NCBI GenBank assembly: GCA_026389975.1
Contig: JAPLGV010000434.1
Span: 1 to 5,330, forward strand
DNA length: 5,330 bases
Direction: 5' to 3'
From: Chloroflexota bacterium
GTDB taxonomy: Bacteria > Chloroflexota > Anaerolineae > Anaerolineales > Villigracilaceae
Shown piece after piece: positions 1 to 4,142 of the stretch (positions are counted from its first letter, which is position 1; every line of letters begins with the position of its first letter). Below the pieces are notes generated by a model. It made no database searches. It had not been told where the DNA came from and was given only the letters and a program-made list of their open reading frames with translations. A program made the translations under genes and the position numbers.

Positions 1-65
1 CAGGCAACGAGCAACAGCATGGCTGCCAGACCAAGTATGAAAATCAACGATATTTTCTTGACCAT
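1..65 (-). CDS. N-terminus of a probable lipoprotein (partial, runs off the window)
   Basis: Only about 21 codons are inside the window. The minus-strand reading starts at ATG 65-63 and begins MVKKISLIF. Two lysines (residues 3-4) are followed by an uninterrupted hydrophobic stretch (residues 5-21) ending in LLVA. The next codon begins TG at the window edge; if it is TGC or TGT this completes a lipobox LVAC with Cys22 as the lipidated residue. A strong Shine-Dalgarno TAAGGAGG (78-71) lies 5 nt upstream of the ATG and a good promoter lies further upstream at 112-140. The export signal is seen; the mature function is not. Solute-binding proteins of ABC transporters often start like this, but nothing here shows it. 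The gene is transcribed away from the spacer and is separate from the dtd unit. Confidence 0.72.
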   Translation of the reverse strand, partial: MVKKISLIFILGLAAMLLLVA

Positions 66-111
66 GGTTTCCTCCTTAAGAACGGTCTTCCTTTTATTGG
101 ATTCTAGGGTG

Positions 112-140
112 ATACTAGCACAACCTTTCTATATCGTCAA
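112..140 (-). promoter_or_regulatory. Sigma70-type promoter of the lipoprotein gene
   Basis: On the minus strand TTGACG (140-135) and TAGTAT (117-112) are separated by exactly 17 nt. Transcription would start near 105, giving a leader of about 40 nt before the Shine-Dalgarno at 78-71 and the ATG at 65. Both hexamers match the consensus at 5 of 6 positions. One copy of the GGGAGTGGCTAA repeat (168-179) lies 28 bp upstream of the -35 box, where an activator or repressor could act. Confidence 0.7.
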
Positions 141-167
141 GCGGTGGGTTGACAGCGGGGGGTTGCG

Positions 168-336
168 GGGAGTGGCTAAAACGCGAGCTAAAAAGCATCA
201 CCACGGCCCCCTGCTGGATGACAAGAACAAGAAGTTTGCAGAAATAAAAACGAAGGTAAACCTCCGTGCTCTCCTCGGGCAGCTGTGTGGGCTCTGAGGT
301 CAAGATAGTGGTTAGCTCACAAAATTAGCCACTCCC
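168..336. repeat. Pair of inverted ~25-bp repeats bounding 169 bp
   Basis: GGGAGTGGCTAA at 168-179 reappears perfectly on the opposite strand as TTAGCCACTCCC at 325-336. After a 5- or 6-nt variable gap both copies continue with GAGCTAA (185-191; reverse complement TTAGCTC at 312-318). Each copy therefore holds two TTAGC-type half motifs. The copy at 307-333 is also nearly self-complementary: AGTGGTTA pairs with TAGCCACT when read on the plus strand. The pair could be the terminal inverted repeats of a tiny non-autonomous element, or two operator sites flanking the lipoprotein promoter region. The bases are seen; the interpretation is open. Confidence 0.55.
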
Positions 337-363
337 AGGTTGCGCTGCGTGACCGCATAATGG

Positions 364-801
364 CTATTTTTCAAGCCAGATCGTCACTGGGCCATCATTT
401 TCGATCTCGACCAACATATGAGCACCGAAGATGCCGGTCTGTGACGGGACACCCAGGGCGCGCAGAAATTCGACGAATTTTCCCACGAGCGGCGCGGCGA
501 CCTCGGGCCGGGCCGCCTCCGAAAAGGAGGGGCGGCGCCCCTTGCGGGTGTCGCCGTAGAGAGTAAACTGCGAGACGACGATTGCCGCTCCGCTTACATC
601 CAAAAGGGACAGGTTGAATTTGCTGGCGGAATCCTCAAAGATGCGGAGTGTCCCGATTTTCTCTGCCAAGAATCTGGCCTGTTCTTCGGTATCCCCCTGC
701 CCAATGCCGAGCAGGATGACCAGTCCGTGGCCAATTTCGGCAACGATTTTCCCTTCCACGGTGACTTTACCGGATGTGACTCTCTGGATCAGGGCGCGCA
801 T
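364..801 (-). CDS. dtd: D-aminoacyl-tRNA deacylase (DTD)
   Basis: DTD hydrolyses D-amino acids (and glycine mischarged on tRNA-Ala) from tRNA in the cytoplasm, so protecting translation from wrongly charged tRNAs. The 145-residue product has the usual full length and opens with the family start MRALIQRV. The active-site motifs are present: SQFTL at residues 77-81 followed by GDTRKGRRPSF (83-93), and NDGPVT at 135-140 carrying the Gly-cisPro pair (137-138) that rejects L-aminoacyl substrates. GIFGAHM (123-129) is also typical. The start at 801 is fixed by the conserved N-terminus, although no clear Shine-Dalgarno precedes it. It lies 41 nt downstream of trpS on the same strand and is probably the last gene of that unit. 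Identity is secure. Confidence 0.96.
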   Translation of the reverse strand: MRALIQRVTSGKVTVEGKIVAEIGHGLVILLGIGQGDTEEQARFLAEKIGTLRIFEDSASKFNLSLLDVSGAAIVVSQFTLYGDTRKGRRPSFSEAARPEVAAPLVGKFVEFLRALGVPSQTGIFGAHMLVEIENDGPVTIWLEK

Positions 802-842
802 ATTTTATGGTAGGGGCGATGTTACGTCGTTCCTAAGGGTGA

Positions 843-1829
843 TTACGGCAATTGCACTGCTGCCCGGACTTCCTGCATCGTCTTTTCGGCGATGGCCCGG
901 GCGCGGTCAGCGCCGTCGGCAAGCACGGCCGGTACCAGGTCAGGCTGCGCTGCGATCTCGGCGCGCTTGGCGCGAAAGGATTCGAGAGCCTTGTTCAAAC
1001 TCTCGGCAAAGCGTTTCTTGCAGTCCACACAGCCGATGCCGGCCCGGCGGCATTCGACGTTGATCATTTCCACGTCTTCTTTGGGGGTGAAGACTTTGTG
1101 GAGCGTGAAAACGTTGCACACATCCGGGTTGCCGGGATCGGTGCGTTTCATGCGCTGCGGGTCGGTGACCATCATCATGACGCGCTGGCGGGTCTCTTCG
1201 GGTGAGGCTGCCAGTTCGATGTGGTTGTTCAGGCTTTTGCCCATTTTCTCTTTGCCGTCAATGCCGAGAACTTTTTGCACCTCGGCGATTTTCATTAGCG
1301 GTTCGATAAGCACGTTGGTATTGTAGCGGTAGTTAAATGAGCGGACGGTCTCGCGGGCAAACTCGAGGTGGGGGGCCTGGTCAATGCCTACCGGGACGAG
1401 GTCCGTTTTGTAGAGGGCGATATCAGCGCTCATCAGCACCGGGTAGCCAACCAACCCATAGTTGACGTTTTTTGGGTTCTGGCGCACCTTTTCCTTGAAG
1501 GTTGGCAGGTCGGTCAGTTTGCCGAGCGGCGTGACCATCGAAAGGAGGGTGTGCAGTTCGGTGACCTGCGGGACGTGTGACTGGACGAAGAGGATGGTCT
1601 CCTCCGGGCGGATGCCAACAGCAAGCAGGTCGAGGGCCAGATCGTAGGTGTTCTGTTTCAGGTTAAGAGTGTCCTCGACGGTAGTCAGGGCGTGCAGGTC
1701 CACGATGCAATAGATGCACTCGTAATCGTCCTGCAAAGCGACGTAGTTTTTGAACGCGCCCAGATAGTTGCCCAAGTGGGCGCGCCCGGTTGGGCGGATG
1801 CCGGAAAAGACGCGGCCTTTTTTAGCCAT
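843..1829 (-). CDS. trpS: Tryptophanyl-tRNA synthetase, probable iron-sulfur type
   Basis: This class I synthetase charges tRNA-Trp with tryptophan using ATP in the cytoplasm. The 328-residue length is normal for bacterial TrpRS. The HIGH-type motif is HLGN at residues 18-21 (within RPTGRAHLGN), and the KMSKS-type motif is KMGKS at 195-199, with Gly in place of the middle Ser. GIDQAPHLEFARE (148-160) is a typical TrpRS segment. Four cysteines in the anticodon-binding half, C238, C260, C267 and C270, are spaced C-x21-C-x6-C-x2-C. This is almost the C-x22-C-x6-C-x2-C pattern known to bind a [4Fe-4S] cluster in Thermotoga maritima TrpRS, so cluster binding is a strong inference. A Shine-Dalgarno GAGG (1838-1835) sits 5 nt before the ATG. 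The gene follows the selenoprotein by 40 nt and precedes dtd by 41 nt. Confidence 0.96.
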   Translation of the reverse strand: MAKKGRVFSGIRPTGRAHLGNYLGAFKNYVALQDDYECIYCIVDLHALTTVEDTLNLKQNTYDLALDLLAVGIRPEETILFVQSHVPQVTELHTLLSMVTPLGKLTDLPTFKEKVRQNPKNVNYGLVGYPVLMSADIALYKTDLVPVGIDQAPHLEFARETVRSFNYRYNTNVLIEPLMKIAEVQKVLGIDGKEKMGKSLNNHIELAASPEETRQRVMMMVTDPQRMKRTDPGNPDVCNVFTLHKVFTPKEDVEMINVECRRAGIGCVDCKKRFAESLNKALESFRAKRAEIAAQPDLVPAVLADGADRARAIAEKTMQEVRAAVQLP

Positions 1830-1869
1830 AGTTGCCTCGCGAAAAGCAGATTTTTAATAACCGAAGTTC

Positions 1870-2115
1870 TTACACCTCAGTTAGAAGCTCTTTGACCAGC
1901 CCGATAACTTCGCCTGGATCGGCGTGCCGTCCGGTCTGGAGTTTGGAGTATACCAGCTTATCGTTCACGGTGACCTCGTACCGGCCTCCCTCGGAAGGGA
2001 TGAGTGTAATACTCTCAATCTCCGGCTCGAAGTTTTTGAGCAGTTCGTTTGCCAGGCCTACAGCCCGGTCGGTGTAGTGTCAGACTGTGCAATAGAGGAT
2101 GGAAATTTTTAACAA
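1870..2115 (-). CDS. SelW/Rdx-family selenoprotein (in-frame TGA = selenocysteine, TTG start)
   Basis: This 81-residue thioredoxin-fold-like protein appears only if the TGA at 2082-2080 is read through. It starts MLKISILYCTVUHYTD, with C9 and U12 forming the CxxU redox motif at the end of the first beta strand, as in SelW/SelT/SelH (Rdx) proteins. After the TGA the frame stays open for 69 codons and shows further family traits: IPSEGGRYEVTVNDKLVYSKL (residues 39-59), TGRHADPGEV (61-70) and a C-terminal helix. An upstream in-frame TAA (2130-2128) excludes a longer start. TTG at 2115 lies 8 nt after a good AAGGAG. A SECIS-like hairpin follows the TGA at the right distance. Rdx proteins are thought to act in thiol redox reactions, but the substrate is unknown. 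A Cys-to-TGA mutation or sequencing error (CxxC ancestor) is the alternative, made less likely by the hairpin. Confidence 0.87.
2052..2082 (-). promoter_or_regulatory. Selenocysteine codon with bacterial SECIS-like hairpin
   Basis: On the minus strand the TGA (2082-2080) is followed 17 nt later by a 5-nt loop TGTAG (2062-2058). The loop closes a 6-bp stem in which CCGGGC (2068-2063) pairs with GCCTGG (2057-2052), five Watson-Crick pairs plus one G-U. The known bacterial SECIS rules ask for a short stem, a G within the first two loop bases and a TGA-to-loop distance of roughly 16-37 nt. All are met here. The element would recruit SelB with Sec-tRNA during translation. It overlaps codons 17-22 of the protein. 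Confidence 0.75.
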
Positions 2116-2123
2116 GGCGTCAA

Positions 2124-2129
2124 CTCCTT
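2124..2129 (-). promoter_or_regulatory. Shine-Dalgarno that fixes the TTG start of the selenoprotein
   Basis: AAGGAG (2129-2124) lies 8 nt upstream of TTG 2115-2113. The in-frame TAA at 2130-2128 overlaps this site, so no start further upstream is possible. The other TTG in the spacer (2123-2121) is in another frame and meets a stop after four codons. Confidence 0.75.
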
Positions 2130-2144
2130 ACAAAATTATTCAAA

Positions 2145-2174
2145 ATTATACTGCTTCTTGCTTAAATCAGTGAA
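2145..2174 (-). promoter_or_regulatory. Probable promoter of the selenoprotein-trpS-dtd unit
   Basis: On the minus strand a perfect TATAAT (2150-2145) is preceded, at 18 nt, by TTCACT (2174-2169), a 4-of-6 match to TTGACA. Transcription would begin near 2138, leaving about 23 nt of leader with the Shine-Dalgarno inside it. The -10 region forms part of a tandem 10-bp repeat (CAAAATTATT then CAAAATTATA, 2131-2150 on the plus strand). The whole promoter is duplicated, in diverged form, 125 bp upstream. Confidence 0.55.
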
Positions 2175-2297
2175 CTTTCCCATGCTGATTTAGGGACATC
2201 TTAGTTCATACAGTTATGATAGTCCCGACCCTTTGACGCATGACAGCCTACCATGTATAATCATTTTACATTCTACTGCTTCTTGCATAAATGAGTC
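2149..2297. repeat. Direct repeat of a 24-bp promoter-like element, two copies 125 bp apart
   Basis: Copies lie at 2149-2172 and 2274-2297. Both read TACTGCTTCTTGC, one variable base, then TAAAT, with 21 of 24 positions equal. The minus-strand hexamers TTCACT/TATAAT of the first copy correspond to TGGACT (2299-2294) and TAGAAT (2275-2270) in the second, with the same 18-nt spacing. The second copy may be a weaker upstream promoter. A looser third match, sharing only CATAAAT and GTGAACT, lies at 2434-2449. Confidence 0.6.
2233..2261 (+). promoter_or_regulatory. Near-consensus sigma70 promoter facing the DUF4388-GTPase operon
   Basis: TTGACG (2233-2238) and a perfect TATAAT (2256-2261) are 17 nt apart. 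This is the best plus-strand promoter I can see before 2549, and it would start RNA near 2268. That gives an unusually long leader of about 280 nt before the first start codon. The promoter lies between the two copies of the minus-strand promoter-like element, so the region is a divergent promoter. It could instead, or also, drive a short untranslated RNA. Confidence 0.6.
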
Positions 2298-2312
2298 CAC
2301 TGAAATAGGTCT

Positions 2313-2413
2313 TTAACACGAAGGACACGACGTACGCAAAGGATAAGTGATGAAGGCTTTTCCTTCGTGCCCACCTGCCCCCGGTATTTGGGGGTTCGTG
2401 ACCTTTGTGTTTA
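2313..2413. repeat. Degenerate REP-like inverted repeat in the operon leader
   Basis: Arms at 2313-2330 (TTAACACGAAGGACACGA) and 2396-2413 are inverted copies with 15 of 18 positions matching. Inside, CACGAAGGA (2318-2326) also pairs perfectly with TCCTTCGTG (2361-2369). Two local hairpins are present: GAAGG/CCTTC (2352-2366) and CCCCC/GGGGG (2378-2394, 7-nt loop). ACACGAAGGACACGAA-type palindromes recur in intergenic regions of many bacterial genomes. This is probably one degraded member, now placed in the predicted leader of the rightward operon. Confidence 0.55.
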
Positions 2414-2463
2414 GATGGTTTTTGCAGTAGAGTCATAAATACGTGAACTATAAACGATCAAAA

Positions 2464-2516
2464 TACAGGGACCTTCGGCTGCAATATTGGTTCTCATCTT
2501 TGCGCAGTACCCTGTA
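2464..2516 (+). repeat. Possible leader stem upstream of the DUF4388 gene
   Basis: TACAGGG (2464-2470) is the exact reverse complement of CCCTGTA (2510-2516). A second pair, CTGC (2479-2482) with GCAG (2504-2507), nests inside it. The loop region ends 32 nt before the start codon. No T-run follows, so this is not an ordinary terminator. It may be a leader structure or chance. Confidence 0.3.
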
Positions 2517-2548
2517 AATCCCAAAATGGATATCTTTCGAGGTTCAGC

Positions 2549-3367
2549 ATGGCTCTGAGCGGCAACCTGCGTGACTTCACCATTACTCAATTATTGAACC
2601 TCATCAACCTGGCTAATAAAACCGGGACTCTTGTCGTTGAAGGGCCCAGCCAGACGGCCAAGGTCGCCTTCCGTGATGGGAAATTGGCTTATGCCCAAAT
2701 TGACCAGGAAGATAGCAGCCTGGCTTCCGTGTTACATAAAGCCAAAAAACTTTCCTCAGGTCAGTATAAATCAATTCAGCAAGACGCTGCACATATCTCG
2801 GACAAGGAACTGGGTTTATTGCTCATCAATGCAGGATACCTGTCGAAGGAAGACATCCTGACCAATCTCCAGCAGCATTTTACAGATATTATCCAGCGCC
2901 TGTTTACCTGGGTGGAGGGCTTTTTCCACTTCGACAATGACTCGCTCCCGCCAGACGACCGAATCAGCGTTCGCTTGGATCTTGAAAACCTGATTATCGA
3001 TGGCTCGCGTCAAATGCGCGAGTGGGAGCAGTTGCAGGATGAAATTCCCAGCCTGGATATGGCGCTCAAGTTCACGGACCGTCCCGGCGCCAATCTGCGG
3101 AACGTTAACTTGAGCGTTGAGGAATGGCGGGTTGTTTCTTATATCAACCCACGCAATACTATTCGGCAGATTGCCAGAGCCACCAAGAGGAATGATCTGG
3201 AGATCCGGCGCATCGTTTATGGTTTGCTGCAAGCCGGCCTGGTTGAAACTACCCGGCGCGAAGGCGCTTCGACGTCGGCCCCCACGGTGCGAGTCTTTCC
3301 CACGGAAGATAAAGAAAAGCAGAAATCGCTAGTCAATCGTCTCATTGATAGAATTCGTTCCCTCTAA
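2549..3367 (+). CDS. DUF4388 (PatA N-terminal-like) protein with winged-helix-like C-terminus
   Basis: The 272-residue product begins with a DUF4388 domain (about residues 3-160): LSGNLRDFTITQLLNLI, then NKTGTLVVEG and a FRDGKLAYA segment, the usual signature of this family. DUF4388 occurs in bacterial signalling proteins, often next to response regulators or Ras-like GTPases; its biochemical role is not established. Residues about 188-235 (LSVEEWRVVSYI through IVYGLLQAGLVE) look like a winged-helix fold, so DNA or protein binding is possible. The C-terminal tail is charged. There is no signal peptide or membrane segment, which suggests a cytoplasmic protein. A GAGG (2539-2542) lies 6 nt before the ATG. 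The GTPase gene starts 21 nt after the stop, so the two are almost certainly co-transcribed and may act together. Confidence 0.88.
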   Translation: MALSGNLRDFTITQLLNLINLANKTGTLVVEGPSQTAKVAFRDGKLAYAQIDQEDSSLASVLHKAKKLSSGQYKSIQQDAAHISDKELGLLLINAGYLSKEDILTNLQQHFTDIIQRLFTWVEGFFHFDNDSLPPDDRISVRLDLENLIIDGSRQMREWEQLQDEIPSLDMALKFTDRPGANLRNVNLSVEEWRVVSYINPRNTIRQIARATKRNDLEIRRIVYGLLQAGLVETTRREGASTSAPTVRVFPTEDKEKQKSLVNRLIDRIRSL

Positions 3368-3388
3368 TCTTTCTCGAGGATTGTCATT

Positions 3389-3931
3389 ATGCAAACGGTC
3401 AAAATGGTTGTCACGGGTCCTTTTAGCGCTGGGAAGACTGAGTTCATTCGCTCAGTCAGCGAGATTGACGTCGTCTCCACAGAGCGCAAGATTTCCTCGG
3501 CCTCCGAAAAGTCAGTTAAAGAAGCAACCACCGTCGCCATGGATTTCGGCCGCATCACGGTGGACGAAGACCTGGTGTTGTACCTGTTCGGCACACCTGG
3601 TCAGCGGCGATTCGACTTTATGTGGGAGATTCTCTCCGAGGGTATGCTTGGTTTCATTGTCATGGTGGATAGTACCCGCCCGGAAACTTTCCGCGAGGCT
3701 CGTTCCATTCTCGAAACCTTTCATGCTTACGCACCGACCCCATACGTGGTGTCCGCCAATAAACAGGATATGAAGGAAGCCTGGGATATTGAAGATATGC
3801 GCCACGTCCTGCGCCTCGATTCCAAAGTCAAACTCGTCTCTTGCGTTGCCACCGATCGAGACTCGGTTAAAGCGATTCTGCTTGAATTGCTCTACAGCAT
3901 CCTGTCTGAAATGGAGAATGGAGAGAAATAG
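3389..3931 (+). CDS. Small Ras-like GTPase of the MglA/COG2229 type
   Basis: This 180-residue cytoplasmic GTPase shows the switch motifs in order: P-loop GPFSAGKT (residues 10-17), G2 threonines T47-T48 before MDFG (51-54), G3 as FGTPGQRRF (67-75), G4 NKQD (124-127) and a G5-like SCVA (151-154). The G3 box has GTPGQ where classic Ras proteins have DxxGQ, a feature of this bacterial group. Such GTPases usually work with roadblock/LC7 or other partner proteins in polarity or signalling; no roadblock gene is present here. The start at 3389 is supported by GAGGA (3376-3380) 8 nt upstream. It is the second gene of the operon and its end overlaps the next start by 14 nt. The family is secure; the pathway is not known. 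Confidence 0.92.
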   Translation: MQTVKMVVTGPFSAGKTEFIRSVSEIDVVSTERKISSASEKSVKEATTVAMDFGRITVDEDLVLYLFGTPGQRRFDFMWEILSEGMLGFIVMVDSTRPETFREARSILETFHAYAPTPYVVSANKQDMKEAWDIEDMRHVLRLDSKVKLVSCVATDRDSVKAILLELLYSILSEMENGEK

Positions 3932-4142
3932 TCTCTCCATATTTATCGTAACTAGCGTGTCATCCATCACTACCGACCAGGGTATTGTCCACCCGGATCA
4001 GTGGCAACCGATGTTGGAAGGGTTTCCGCAACCCCGCGTTGGGCATTTCGCCAAGGCCGGTCACTTCATTATGCTTGACGACCCGGATCCGTTCATGCAC
4101 AAACTCAAGGATTTTCTCGACGAGGATAAACCAACCACATGA
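3918..4142 (+). CDS. Small protein resembling only the C-terminus of an alpha/beta hydrolase
   Basis: The frame starting at ATG 3918 gives 74 residues and overlaps the GTPase gene by 14 nt. Its stop overlaps the next start as ATGA (4139-4142). From about residue 6 it reads like the last strands and helix of an alpha/beta hydrolase: a hydrophobic strand (SLSIFIVTS), a middle part (DQWQPMLEGFP), then AGHFIMLDDPDPF (47-59) and a final helix ending in KDFLDE. H49 matches the catalytic histidine position of such enzymes, but the nucleophile and acid regions are absent. The sequence upstream is an intact GTPase gene, so no hidden N-terminal half is present. It may be a remnant fused into the operon or a small protein in its own right. 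There is no spaced Shine-Dalgarno, so coupling to GTPase translation is likely. Later starts such as GTG 3957 are possible. Confidence 0.6.
   Translation: MERNSLSIFIVTSVSSITTDQGIVHPDQWQPMLEGFPQPRVGHFAKAGHFIMLDDPDPFMHKLKDFLDEDKPTT

Larger units (their letters stand above)
66..363. other. Gene-free spacer between the lipoprotein gene and dtd
   Basis: This stretch of about 300 bp carries the lipoprotein leader and promoter (66-140) and a pair of inverted repeats (168-193 and 311-336). I see no convincing gene. The small open frames on either strand overlap the promoter, lack a Shine-Dalgarno and have no recognisable protein features. No hairpin followed by a T-run is visible directly after the dtd stop, so dtd transcription may continue toward the lipoprotein gene or end by another mechanism. 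Confidence 0.5.

Noticed and set aside
19..297. A 92-codon plus-strand open frame
   Set aside because: It is antisense to the lipoprotein signal peptide and its promoter, with no start signal and low-complexity composition.
115..303. A 62-codon minus-strand open frame in the left spacer
   Set aside because: It ends inside the lipoprotein promoter, lacks a ribosome binding site and has no recognisable protein features.
307..333. Hairpin AGTGGTTA/TAGCCACT as a terminator for dtd
   Set aside because: In the dtd direction the pairing is interrupted by an A-C mismatch and no T-run follows. It is better explained as part of the inverted repeat pair.
614..1326. Plus-strand open frames over dtd and trpS
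   Set aside because: They are opposite-strand shadows of two securely identified genes and lack conserved motifs.
2080..2082. TGA as a nonsense mutation, making the Rdx gene a pseudogene
   Set aside because: The TGA sits exactly at the second redox position of CxxC/CxxU, the rest of the frame is intact, and a SECIS-like stem follows at 17 nt. A sequencing error cannot be fully excluded.
2080..2082. TGA read as tryptophan through a variant genetic code
   Set aside because: Trp codons in the window are TGG and two neighbouring genes end in TGA. Tryptophan would also make no sense at the redox position.
1832..2112. Two plus-strand open frames over the selenoprotein locus
   Set aside because: They are antisense shadows. 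The minus-strand reading has family motifs, a Shine-Dalgarno and a SECIS-like hairpin, while the plus frames have none.
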